Part shown: positions 48,128 to 58,026 of the stretch, piece by piece
Position numbering within the stretch: position 1 is the stretch's first letter
Layout of the letters: the number at the start of each line of letters is the position of its first letter
DNA from: Arsenophonus sp.
GTDB taxonomy: Bacteria > Pseudomonadota > Gammaproteobacteria > Enterobacterales > Enterobacteriaceae
Direction of reading: 5' to 3'
Length of the DNA: 64,000 bases
Assembly (NCBI GenBank): GCA_031446085.1
Contig: CP132901.1
Coordinates: forward strand, 1-64,000
Notes under the pieces: generated by a model
The model's input: the letters and a program-made list of their open reading frames with translations, nothing else
Databases searched by the model: none
What the model was told of the DNA's origin: nothing
Position numbers and translations under genes: made by a program

Positions 48128-48203
48128 GGGTCGTTAGCTCAGTAGGTAGAGCAATTGACTTTTAATCAATTGGTCACAGGTTCGAATCCTGTACGACCCA
48201 CCA
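48128..48203 (+). tRNA. lysT: tRNA-Lys (anticodon UUU)
   Basis: A full 76-base cloverleaf with encoded CCA. Acceptor GGGTCGT pairs with ACGACCC; the D arm is GCTC-AGTAGGTA-GAGC; the anticodon arm is ATTGA-CTTTTAA-TCAAT with anticodon TTT at 48161-48163; the T arm is ACAGG-TTCGAAT-CCTGT; discriminator A then CCA. Position after pal corresponds to the E. coli lysT-valT cluster, here reduced to one tRNA. Its wobble U is a substrate of MnmA. Confidence 0.98.
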
Positions 48204-48617
48204 GTATCATTATATTAATATTATTAATTAGAATATTTTTTTATATTTATTAAATATTAAATATATTTAATATTTAATAAATATCTTTTGTTAAGATTTG
48301 TATAAACTAATTAAAATATTTTTTTAAAAAAATGTAATTAATAGGTTGAAAATAGTTTAAATCTGATTAGCAATTAATGAGATTTTTTAAAATGAATAGT
48401 TTTTAATATTTTTAATTGTAATATAAATTCAGTATAAATTATTAAGGTATAAACTTAAAATTTTTTTTATAGATTATTTAATATAAAAGAATAATTATAT
48501 TTTTTTTGAAAAATCTTTGAATAAGAATTCTTTTTTAATAAAAGATATCTTTATTTAAAGAAAATAATGTTGAATTTATGTTGTATTTAATTTTTAATAA
48601 AAAATTAGGAAATTGCC
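48204..48617. other. Gene-free gap between tRNA-Lys and aceE
   Basis: About 410 bases without a plausible gene. It contains a 42-base palindrome listed separately. pdhR, the regulator before aceE in E. coli, is not here, and I see no PdhR-type operator (ATTGGT-ACCAAT). It must carry the promoter of aceEF. Confidence 0.6.
48243..48284. repeat. Perfect 42-base all-A/T palindrome
   Basis: Read from the centre (between 48263 and 48264), 21 bases on each side are exact complements with no spacer, so either strand reads the same. It begins ATATTTATTAAATATT and lies 39 bases after tRNA-Lys. It could fold as a terminator hairpin for the tRNA transcript or extrude as a cruciform. No long T-run follows. 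Confidence 0.7.
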
Positions 48618-51278
48618 ATGTCAAATATATTAGTAAATGACGTGGATCCAATTGAAACTAATGAATGGTTAGATTCATTAGAATCGGTTATACGTAGAGA
48701 TGGTCCTGATCGTGCTAAATTTCTTATTGAAAAAGTGCTTCAACAGGCTTATAAAAGTGGTATCAAAGTTCAGTTCAATAAAAATAATGATTATGTAAAT
48801 ACAATATCAGTAGAAAAAGAACCATTATATCCAGGAAATATTCAATTAGAAAAACGTATTAAATCTGTAATACGTTGGAATGCGGCAATGATGGTTTTAC
48901 GTGCTTCAAAAAAAAAATTAGATCTCGGTGGTCATATATCTTCTTTTCAATCTTCTTCTGATTTATACGAAGTATGTTTTAACCATTTTTTTCGAGCTTC
49001 TTCAAAGAAGGGTGAAGGTGATTTAGTGTATTTTCAAGGACATAGTTCTCCAGGAATATATGCTCGTGCTTTTTTAGAAGGAAGAATTACAGAAGAACAA
49101 TTAAATAATTTTCGTCAAGAAATTAATGGGAATGGATTATCTTCATATCCTCATCCAAAATTGATGCCCAATTTTTGGCAATTTCCAACTGTTTCAATGG
49201 GTTTGGGACCAATATGTTCTATTTATCAAGCAAAATTTTTAAAATTTTTACAAAATAGAAAATTAAAAAATACTAATAATCAGTTAGTATACACTTTTAT
49301 AGGTGATGGTGAAATGGATGAACCAGAATCTAAAGGTGCAATTACTATAGCTAGTAGAGAAAAATTAGATAATTTAATTTTTATTATAAATTGCAATTTA
49401 CAACGTTTGGATGGTCCAGTATTTGGTAATGGGAAAATTATTAATGAATTAGAAAATGTTTTTAATGGAGCTGGTTGGAAGGTAATTAAAGTTTTATGGG
49501 GTAATAAATGGGATGAGCTTTTAAAAAAAGATAAATCTGGAAAATTAATCCAACTTATGAATGAAACTCTTGATGGAGAATATCAGAGATTAAAATCAAA
49601 AGATGGAGCTTATATCAGAAAGTATTTTTTTAATCGCTATCCTGAAACAAGTATGTTAGTAAAAAATATGACAGATAATCAAATATGGTCTTTAAATTAT
49701 GGAGGACATGATTTAAAAAAGATTTATGCAGCTTTAAAAAAGGCTGTAGAGGTTAAAGAAAAACCTACTGTTATTTTAGCACAAACGATTAAAGGATATG
49801 GTTTAGGAAAATTAGCCGAAAGTCAAAATATTGCACATCAAATTAAACAAATGGATTTAGAAACTATTAAACATTTTCGAGATCATTTGAAATTATCTAT
49901 TAATGATGAAGATTTAAATAGATTTCCTTTTATTACATTTCCAAAAAATTCAGACGAATATAGATATTTACATGAAAGAAGAAAAATTTTAGGTGGTTAT
50001 TTACCAATAAGAAATCCTAAATTTAGTGAATATTTAGAACTTCCTAAATTACAAGATTTCTCTTCTCTCTTTAAAAAAGAAGAGAAAAAGATTTCTACTA
50101 TGATCGCATTTATTCGTATTATTAATGTATTATTAAGAAATAAGATTCTAAAAGATAGAATAGTTCTTATTATTCCTGATGAAGGTAGAACATTTGGAAT
50201 GGAAGGATTATTTCGTCAAATTGGTATATATAATTCATATGGACAAAAATATACTCCTCAAGATAAAGAACAATTTGCATATTATAAAGAATCCATAAAT
50301 GGTCAAATTCTTCAAGAAGGAATCAGTGAATTGGGAGCAGGTTCATCTTGGTTAGCTGCAGCTACGTCCTATAGTACTAATAATTTAGTCATGATACCAT
50401 TTTATGTATATTATTCAATATTTGGTTTTCAAAGGATAGGTGATTTATTATGGGCAGCTGGTGATCAACAGGCTCGTGGTTTTTTAATTGGAGCTACTTC
50501 AGGTCGTACTACATTAAATGGTGAAGGGTTGCAACATGAGGATGGACATAGTCATATTCAATCTTTAGTAGTGCCAAATTGTATTTCTTACGATCCCGCA
50601 TATGCATATGAGGTAGCTGTTATTGTACACGATGGTTTACGTAGAATGTATGGAAATAAACAAGAGAATATTTATTATTACATTACTACATTAAATGAAA
50701 ATTATTCAATGCCTAAAATGCCCATTGGTGTTGAAGACGGGATACGAAAAGGGATTTATAAATTTAAATCAGTAGGTGATGAAAGAGGTAAAGTACAATT
50801 ATTAGGTTCAGGTGCAATGATGCGTCATATTAATTATGCTGCAGATATTTTATTTTCAGATTATTCAATTACATCCGATGTATATAGTGTTACCTCGTTT
50901 ACTGAGATAGCACGAGAAGGAGAAGAATGTAAGCGTTGGAATATGTTAAATCCATTAAAAGAAAAAAAAGTACCATATATTTCTCAGATAATGCATGAAG
51001 CACCTGCAGTTGTGTCAACAGATTATATGAAATTATTTGCAGAACAGATAAGATCTTATATTCCAACAAATAGTTATTATGTATTAGGAACTGATGGTTA
51101 TGGACGTTCAGATAGTCGTAAAAATTTACGTAGATATTTTGAAATAGATGCATATTATATTGTAGTTGCAGCTTTAAGTGAATTAGCTAAATGTGGTGAT
51201 GTAAATTTCAGTTTAGTAGAAAAAGCAATTAAAAAATATGATATAGATCCAAAAAAAATTAATCCTCGTTTGTCATGA
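48618..51278 (+). CDS. aceE: Pyruvate dehydrogenase E1 component
   Basis: Thiamin-diphosphate-dependent E1 of the pyruvate dehydrogenase complex: decarboxylates pyruvate and acetylates the E2 lipoyl group. 886 residues (E. coli 887), collinear. Seen: ETNEWLDSLESVIRRDGPDR near the start, GGHISSFQSSSDLYEVCFNHF, FQGHSSPGIYARAFLEGR, the ThDP motif GDGEMDEPES...NCNLQRLDGPV, GRTFGMEGLFRQIGIY, and LNGEGLQHEDGHSH with catalytic His. AGGAAATTGCC precedes the ATG. Stop is TGA; aceF follows. Confidence 0.98.
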   Translation: MSNILVNDVDPIETNEWLDSLESVIRRDGPDRAKFLIEKVLQQAYKSGIKVQFNKNNDYVNTISVEKEPLYPGNIQLEKRIKSVIRWNAAMMVLRASKKKLDLGGHISSFQSSSDLYEVCFNHFFRASSKKGEGDLVYFQGHSSPGIYARAFLEGRITEEQLNNFRQEINGNGLSSYPHPKLMPNFWQFPTVSMGLGPICSIYQAKFLKFLQNRKLKNTNNQLVYTFIGDGEMDEPESKGAITIASREKLDNLIFIINCNLQRLDGPVFGNGKIINELENVFNGAGWKVIKVLWGNKWDELLKKDKSGKLIQLMNETLDGEYQRLKSKDGAYIRKYFFNRYPETSMLVKNMTDNQIWSLNYGGHDLKKIYAALKKAVEVKEKPTVILAQTIKGYGLGKLAESQNIAHQIKQMDLETIKHFRDHLKLSINDEDLNRFPFITFPKNSDEYRYLHERRKILGGYLPIRNPKFSEYLELPKLQDFSSLFKKEEKKISTMIAFIRIINVLLRNKILKDRIVLIIPDEGRTFGMEGLFRQIGIYNSYGQKYTPQDKEQFAYYKESINGQILQEGISELGAGSSWLAAATSYSTNNLVMIPFYVYYSIFGFQRIGDLLWAAGDQQARGFLIGATSGRTTLNGEGLQHEDGHSHIQSLVVPNCISYDPAYAYEVAVIVHDGLRRMYGNKQENIYYYITTLNENYSMPKMPIGVEDGIRKGIYKFKSVGDERGKVQLLGSGAMMRHINYAADILFSDYSITSDVYSVTSFTEIAREGEECKRWNMLNPLKEKKVPYISQIMHEAPAVVSTDYMKLFAEQIRSYIPTNSYYVLGTDGYGRSDSRKNLRRYFEIDAYYIVVAALSELAKCGDVNFSLVEKAIKKYDIDPKKINPRLS

Positions 51279-51287
51279 AAGGTAAAA

Positions 51288-52553
51288 TTGATTATGCTTG
51301 AAATTCGAGTTCCTGATATTGGTAAAAATGAAATGGAAGTAATAGAAATCTTTATTAAAGAAGGAGATTTTGTTAATGTTAAACAGTCTTTAATGACAAT
51401 AGAAGGAGATAAAGTTTCTATGGAAGTTCCTGCAGATAAGTCTGGTTTTATTAGAAAAATAAATGTTTTAAAAGGAGATAAAATTAAAAGTGGAGATCTA
51501 ATTTTATTATTAGATGAAAAAAAAATACATGATGTATCTCATTTAACTAAAAATGAAAAAGAAAAGACAAAAATTACTAATGAAATTAAAGATATTTTAA
51601 CAAAAAAAGTTAATTTTATCAGTAATCATGATATGATTAGTTATGCAACTCCTTTAATACGAAGATTAGCTTATAAGTATAATATAGATTTATTAAAAAT
51701 TAAAGGTACTGGAAGAAAACAAAGAATTATAAGAGAAGACATTTTAAATTATATAAAAAAAGCAATTAATTATTTTCAATCTTTTAACAAAGAAGAAAAT
51801 TTATATTTTGAAAAAGAATATTCATCTTCTACAATAGATTTTAAAAAATCTGATAATCATAAAACTATTACATTAACTAAGTTACAAAAAAATATTGCAT
51901 TAAAATTAACATATAATTGGCAGAATATACCTCATGTTACTATTATGGAAAATGCTGATGTTACTGAATTAGAAAAATTTCGTTATAAGCAAAATGATGA
52001 AATAAAAAAAACAAAGATAGGATTTAAAATTACACCATTAGTTTTCGTAATAAAAGCTGTAGCATGTGTATTAGAGGAAATGCCAAAATTTAAAAGTTTT
52101 ATTGCTGAAGATTTTAAAAAATTAATTATAAATAAACATACTAATATAGGTGTTGCTATTGAAATTCAGGATGGTCTCATTGTTCCTGTAATTTTTTCTG
52201 TTGAAAGAAAAAAAATTATGGAAATTTCAAAGGAATTAAAAATATTAGTTCAAAAAGCGAAAAGTAATAAATTACTTCCTTCAGAAGTCAAAGGTAGTAA
52301 TTTTACTATTTCAAGTTTAGGGAACATTGGTAGTACTGGATTTACACCTATTATTAATGGTTCTGAAGTTGCTATTATTGGTGTATCTCGTTTATCATAT
52401 CAACCATATTGGAATGGTAATAAATTTGTTAAACGTACTATTTTACCATTATCTTTATCATTTGATCATAGAGTAATTAATGGTGCAGATGGAGCTAGAT
52501 TTATAAATAGAATATCAGTTTTGTTAAGTGATATTCGTCGTTTAATTTTATAA
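51288..52553 (+). CDS. aceF: Pyruvate dehydrogenase E2 (dihydrolipoyl acetyltransferase), single lipoyl domain
   Basis: Core acetyltransferase of PDH, only 421 residues against 630 in E. coli. One lipoyl domain instead of three accounts for the difference: residues about 2-76, with lipoyl-Lys42 in EGDKVSMEV. A peripheral-subunit-binding domain (ATPLIRRLAYKYNIDLLKIKGTG) follows at about 120-160, then the catalytic domain. The conserved active-site motif DHRxxDG reads DHRVING, with His394 kept but the Asp replaced by Asn398; codon AAT is seen directly. NFTISSLGNIGSTGFTPIIN is intact. In the aceE-aceF-lpd order of E. coli. Confidence 0.95.
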   Translation: MIMLEIRVPDIGKNEMEVIEIFIKEGDFVNVKQSLMTIEGDKVSMEVPADKSGFIRKINVLKGDKIKSGDLILLLDEKKIHDVSHLTKNEKEKTKITNEIKDILTKKVNFISNHDMISYATPLIRRLAYKYNIDLLKIKGTGRKQRIIREDILNYIKKAINYFQSFNKEENLYFEKEYSSSTIDFKKSDNHKTITLTKLQKNIALKLTYNWQNIPHVTIMENADVTELEKFRYKQNDEIKKTKIGFKITPLVFVIKAVACVLEEMPKFKSFIAEDFKKLIINKHTNIGVAIEIQDGLIVPVIFSVERKKIMEISKELKILVQKAKSNKLLPSEVKGSNFTISSLGNIGSTGFTPIINGSEVAIIGVSRLSYQPYWNGNKFVKRTILPLSLSFDHRVINGADGARFINRISVLLSDIRRLIL

Positions 52554-52599
52554 ATTTTATACGATATAAATCGTAATTTTATTTAAAATTATTTTTTTA

Positions 52600-52630
52600 A
52601 CAATCATTATATAGTGCGTATAATGATTGT
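52600..52630. repeat. 12-base inverted repeat upstream of lpd
   Basis: ACAATCATTATA (52600-52611) and TATAATGATTGT (52619-52630) around a 7-base loop TAGTGCG, lying between aceF and lpd, 20 bases before the lpd start. No T-run follows, so it is not an obvious terminator; it might be an mRNA processing or stability hairpin, or a binding site for a regulator. A smaller hairpin (TACGAT/ATCGTA) lies just before it at 52560-52575. Confidence 0.6.
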
Positions 52631-52650
52631 CTTATAATTAAGAGGATATG

Positions 52651-54093
52651 ATGATTAAATCAAAAAAAACTCAAGTAGTTGTAATTGGAGGAGGACCCAG
52701 TGGTTATTCTTCTGCTTTTCGTAGTGCAGATTTAGGATTAAAAACAACATTAGTAGAACGTTATCCTAATTTAGGAGGTGTTTGTTTAAATGTAGGTTGT
52801 ATTCCTTCTAAAGCATTATTACACGTTTCAAAAGTTATTGAAGATTTTAATTTTTTAACTTCAATTGGTATTACATCTAGAAAATCTACTATAGATATTC
52901 ATGCACTGTCTACATGGAAAAATAAAATTGTTAATAGATTGGTCAATGGTTTGACAGATATGGTAAAACATAGAAATATTAATTTTATCAATGGTTTAGC
53001 TAGATTTAAGGATAAAAATACTATTTTAGTATATGATACTAAAAAAAATCTAAACATTGAAATTGATTTTGATTATGCTATTATTGCAGCAGGTTCTCAT
53101 TCCATAACTCTTCCAATTTTTTCAAAAAATAGTGTTCGTGTTTGGAATTCTACTGATGCATTAGAAATAAAATATATTCCTAAAAAATTATTAATAGTTG
53201 GAGGTGGAATTATAGGATTAGAAATGGCAACTTTATATCATACATTAGGTTCAAATATTGATATAGTTGAAATTTTTGATCAATTAATTCCATCATTGGA
53301 TGATGATATTATAAATTTTTATAATAAACAAATTAATAAAAAATTTAATATAATGTTAAAAACAAAAATATTAAATGTTTTAGAGACAAATAATCATATT
53401 AATGTAACATTAAAGAATGAAGATAAAAGAACTTTTAATAAAAATTATGATGCTGTTTTGGTTGCTATTGGAAGAAAGCCAAATACTCATTTAATTGATT
53501 ATAAAAATGCAGGTATAATGCTTGATAAACATGGATTTATTGAAGTTGATAAACAAATGAGAACTAATATTTCTAATATTTATGCAGTTGGAGATATCGT
53601 AGGTCATCCTATGTTAGCACATAAAGGTATTCATGAAGGACATATTGCTGCAGAAGTTATTTCAGGATTACAACATTATTTTGATCCAAGAGTGATACCT
53701 TTTGTTTCTTATACAAATCCAGAAATTTCATGGATTGGATTAAGTGAAAAAAATATAAAAAAACAAAAATTAGATTATGAATATGAGATTTCAATTTTTC
53801 CATGGATTGCATCTGGAAGAGCTGTAGCTTCTGCTGCTCATCAGGGAATGACAAAAATTATTTTTGATAAAAAAACAAAAAAAATTCTTGGTGCTTCTAT
53901 AATTGGTAATAATTCTAGTGAATTAATTGGAGAACTTGTTTTAGCTATGGAAATGGGATGTGAAGCAGAAGATGTTGCTTTGACTATACACCCTCATCCT
54001 ACTTTATCAGAATCTATAGGTATGAGTGCTGCAATCTTTCAAGGTAGTATAACAGATATAATTAATGTGAAAAGTAAAAATAAGCGAATTTAA
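52651..54093 (+). CDS. lpd: Dihydrolipoyl dehydrogenase (E3)
   Basis: Flavoenzyme that reoxidises the dihydrolipoyl groups of PDH (and of 2-oxoglutarate dehydrogenase and glycine cleavage if present). Two ATGs are adjacent; the second (52651) is chosen because AGAGGA is better spaced from it and MIKSKKTQVVV then aligns with the E. coli start. 480 residues (E. coli 474). FAD motif VIGGGPSGYSSA, redox disulfide GGVCLNVGCIPSK (Cys45/Cys50), NAD motif VGGGIIGLEMAT, YAVGDIVGHPMLAHKG, and C-terminal HPHPTLSES with the catalytic His and Glu. Confidence 0.96.
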   Translation: MIKSKKTQVVVIGGGPSGYSSAFRSADLGLKTTLVERYPNLGGVCLNVGCIPSKALLHVSKVIEDFNFLTSIGITSRKSTIDIHALSTWKNKIVNRLVNGLTDMVKHRNINFINGLARFKDKNTILVYDTKKNLNIEIDFDYAIIAAGSHSITLPIFSKNSVRVWNSTDALEIKYIPKKLLIVGGGIIGLEMATLYHTLGSNIDIVEIFDQLIPSLDDDIINFYNKQINKKFNIMLKTKILNVLETNNHINVTLKNEDKRTFNKNYDAVLVAIGRKPNTHLIDYKNAGIMLDKHGFIEVDKQMRTNISNIYAVGDIVGHPMLAHKGIHEGHIAAEVISGLQHYFDPRVIPFVSYTNPEISWIGLSEKNIKKQKLDYEYEISIFPWIASGRAVASAAHQGMTKIIFDKKTKKILGASIIGNNSSELIGELVLAMEMGCEAEDVALTIHPHPTLSESIGMSAAIFQGSITDIINVKSKNKRI

Positions 54094-54266
54094 ATGATAG
54101 TTAAAAATAAAATAAATTAATATATGTAATATTACACATAAAAAAAATTTTAAAAAATATTATATTATTAGTATTTTTTTTATTGATCTTTTATCAGTTA
54201 ATGTTATTAGTTTATAATTTGCAATTAATATATTATAACAATTATAAAAATAGAGAATTTAATTTT

Positions 54267-55709
54267 ATGATTAAAAAACGTATATTTTTTTTAAATTTAT
54301 TTTTTTTCATTAGTTTTTTAGGATATTCTAATATTAGTTATTCTGGTTCCATACCATTTTCTATTCATAGTATTTCTTCTCATTATCATGATAGTAAAAA
54401 AGAATTACCAAGTTTGGCACCAATGTTAGAAAAAGTATTGCCTGCAGTTGTGAGTATTCATGTTTCTGGTACTAAAATTCATAATCAACAATTGCCAGAA
54501 GAATTTAAATTTTTTTTTGGTCCTAATTTTCCATCTCAACAACAAAGTGTCAGACCATTTGAAGGTTTAGGTTCTGGAGTTATAATAGATTCTGAAAAAG
54601 GTTATATTATTACTAATAATCATGTTATAGACAATGCTGATAAAATTCAAATACAATTAAATGATGGTAGAGAGATTGAAGTAAAATTGATTGGTCGGGA
54701 TATTCAAACAGATATTGCTTTATTACAAATTAAACATTCGAACAATTTTGAATCTAATTTTAAAAATCTTAATTTGACTGCTATAAAAATAGCAGATTCA
54801 GATAAGTTACGTGTTGGTGATTTTGCTATTGCGATAGGTAATCCATTTGGTTTAGGACAAACTTCTACATCTGGTATTATTTCAGCATTAGGAAGAGGAG
54901 GGTTAAATATAGAAGGATTGGAAAATTTTATTCAGACAGATGCTTCTATTAATAGAGGTAATTCAGGTGGTGCATTAATTAATCTTCATGGTGAATTAAT
55001 AGGAATTAATACAGCTATATTAACTCCTGGTGGTGGAAATATTGGAATTGGATTTGCTATTCCTTCTAATATGGCAAAGTCATTAAGTGATCAAATTATA
55101 AAATATGGATCTGTAAAAAGAGGTTTTTTGGGTATCAAAGGAACCGAAATGAATGCAGATATAGCAAAAGCTTTAGATTTTAATATACAAAAAGGTGCCT
55201 TTGTTAGTGAAGTGATACCAAAATCTGCTGCAGATATTGCAGGAATTCAATCTGGTGATGTAATAATTTCTATTAATAAAAAAAATATTAATAGTTTTGC
55301 AGAATTAAAAGCAAAAATTGGTACAAGTGAAATTGATAAAGAAATAAAAATTGGATTATTACGTAAAGGAAAATTTATAGAAGTATCTGTTTTCCTTAAA
55401 GATAGTGATTTATCTAGCGTAAAAAAAGCTGAATTATTGACTACATCTTTGATGGGTGCTACATTAAGTAATGGCGTATTAAAAGGAGAGAAAGGTGTGA
55501 CAGTAGATAGTGTTAATCCTAATTCACCTGCCTTTTTACTTGGATTATTAAAAGGAGATTTTATTATTAATGTTAATGGAAAACGTGTAGAAAATATTGG
55601 TCAATTAAGAAAAATAGTTGAAACTAAACCAAGTACTTTAGCATTAAATATTATTCGAGGAGATCAAAAAATATATTTGTTACTTCGCGGAAATCATCTA
55701 ACTAATTAG
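54267..55709 (+). CDS. degP: Periplasmic serine protease/chaperone of the DegP/DegQ family
   Basis: Periplasmic quality-control protease. The start at 54267 (MIKKRIFFLNLFFFISFLGY) gives a signal peptide and 480 residues (E. coli DegP 474); an upstream in-frame start at 54183 adds non-family sequence. The catalytic triad is His119 (ITNNHVID), Asp149 (QTDIALLQI) and Ser233 (NRGNSGGALIN). Two PDZ domains follow (about 285-375 and 390-475). The loop after the signal peptide is shorter than in DegP and lacks the Cys-rich LA-loop stretch, which makes it DegQ-like there. The ending GDQKIYLLLRG matches DegP/DegQ. I cannot separate DegP from DegQ firmly. Confidence 0.92.
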   Translation: MIKKRIFFLNLFFFISFLGYSNISYSGSIPFSIHSISSHYHDSKKELPSLAPMLEKVLPAVVSIHVSGTKIHNQQLPEEFKFFFGPNFPSQQQSVRPFEGLGSGVIIDSEKGYIITNNHVIDNADKIQIQLNDGREIEVKLIGRDIQTDIALLQIKHSNNFESNFKNLNLTAIKIADSDKLRVGDFAIAIGNPFGLGQTSTSGIISALGRGGLNIEGLENFIQTDASINRGNSGGALINLHGELIGINTAILTPGGGNIGIGFAIPSNMAKSLSDQIIKYGSVKRGFLGIKGTEMNADIAKALDFNIQKGAFVSEVIPKSAADIAGIQSGDVIISINKKNINSFAELKAKIGTSEIDKEIKIGLLRKGKFIEVSVFLKDSDLSSVKKAELLTTSLMGATLSNGVLKGEKGVTVDSVNPNSPAFLLGLLKGDFIINVNGKRVENIGQLRKIVETKPSTLALNIIRGDQKIYLLLRGNHLTN

Positions 55710-55773
55710 TAAAGATAATATCAATGTTTTTTTATGATAAAAAAATTAAGAATAAAAAATATTATGAACTAAT

Positions 55774-57081
<1,308 letters not shown>

Positions 57082-57345
57082 TTATTTTTTATTTTTTTTG
57101 TGTAATAAATTAATATTGTTCCATTCTGTTGGTGTATATGTTTTAATAGAAACAGAATGAATTTTATTTTCTAAAATATATTTAGAAATAGGTTTATAAA
57201 TAATTTGTTGTCGTTTAACTTGATTTATTCCATTAAATTTTTTATGTATAGCGGTAATTTGTAAGTTTTTTTCGTCTCCATTAATAAAAACCATTTTTGT
57301 TTTTAAATGATCAATCAATTCTTTTTTAATTTTATTTATATTCAT
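57082..57345 (-). CDS. ibaG: BolA-family protein IbaG
   Basis: Small BolA-like protein (87 residues from 57345; E. coli IbaG 84), of the family that partners monothiol glutaredoxins in iron-sulfur trafficking and acid response. The core NGINQVKRQQIIYKPISKYI and KIHSVSIKTYTPTEWN correspond to the E. coli pattern MSRVKKQQTVYGPLMEYI and IHAVSIKAYTPAEW. The second of two ATGs (57345) is preferred since an AGG is 9 bases upstream; the first at 57354 abuts that AGG. Upstream of murA, as in E. coli; the mla genes that follow in E. coli are absent. Confidence 0.9.
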   Translation of the reverse strand: MNINKIKKELIDHLKTKMVFINGDEKNLQITAIHKKFNGINQVKRQQIIYKPISKYILENKIHSVSIKTYTPTEWNNINLLHKKNKK

Positions 57346-57476
57346 AATGTACATCCTAAGTTTTTAATATTTTTGAAACAAAAAAGTATATGTATAGTAT
57401 ATATTTTAAAATGTTTAGAATTATATTGGAAATTATTTAATTATTAATTAATTTTTTTTAAAAAGATTAAATGTTT

Positions 57477-57941
57477 TTATTCTGTAAAAATTTTATAAAG
57501 TTCTTCATCATTTTTTGCAAATCGTACTCGATATATTCGATATTTATCAGTTAATTCCTTTGCAATTAATGACAAAATATATAGATGTGATTTTATTTGA
57601 TCTACTGGTATTAATAATGCAAATAATAAAAATACGGTATCGTTATTAACGAAATTATAATTAATTGCTTCACTTAGATTTAGCAATATTCCAACAGGAT
57701 TAAAATTTTTTTTTTGACATAAAATACTATGTGGAATAGCAATACCATTACCAATATTGGTTGACCCTAATCTTTCTCTTTTTATAAGAGAATTAAATAT
57801 AATTCTTTTTGATATATTGAGTTTTTTTGAAGCTATATTACTAATAATTTCTAGTGCATGTTTTTTATTTTTGCATAAAACGTTGTTTTTGGTACATGAT
57901 AATGTTAATATTGATTTTAATAAAATTTTATTTTTATTCAT
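57477..57941 (-). CDS. ptsN: Nitrogen-regulatory PTS protein EIIA(Ntr)
   Basis: Regulatory phosphocarrier of the nitrogen PTS, influencing potassium and LPS-related regulation in E. coli. 154 residues (E. coli 163). The phosphorylatable His71 lies in GNGIAIPHS, preceded by RERLGSTNI; LLFALLIPVDQIKSHLYILSLIAKEL and NDEELYKIFTE complete the fold. In E. coli it lies in rpoN-hpf-ptsN-rapZ-npr; here rpoN, hpf, rapZ and npr are missing from this location, and whether its phosphate donors exist elsewhere is unknown. Confidence 0.94.
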   Translation of the reverse strand: MNKNKILLKSILTLSCTKNNVLCKNKKHALEIISNIASKKLNISKRIIFNSLIKRERLGSTNIGNGIAIPHSILCQKKNFNPVGILLNLSEAINYNFVNNDTVFLLFALLIPVDQIKSHLYILSLIAKELTDKYRIYRVRFAKNDEELYKIFTE

Positions 57942-58026
57942 AAAATTTTTTCATTTTAAAAAAAGTAAATATTAATTTACTAGTTAGTAAATTTATTAAT
58001 TTAATCAAAAAAGATCAATTTTTTTT

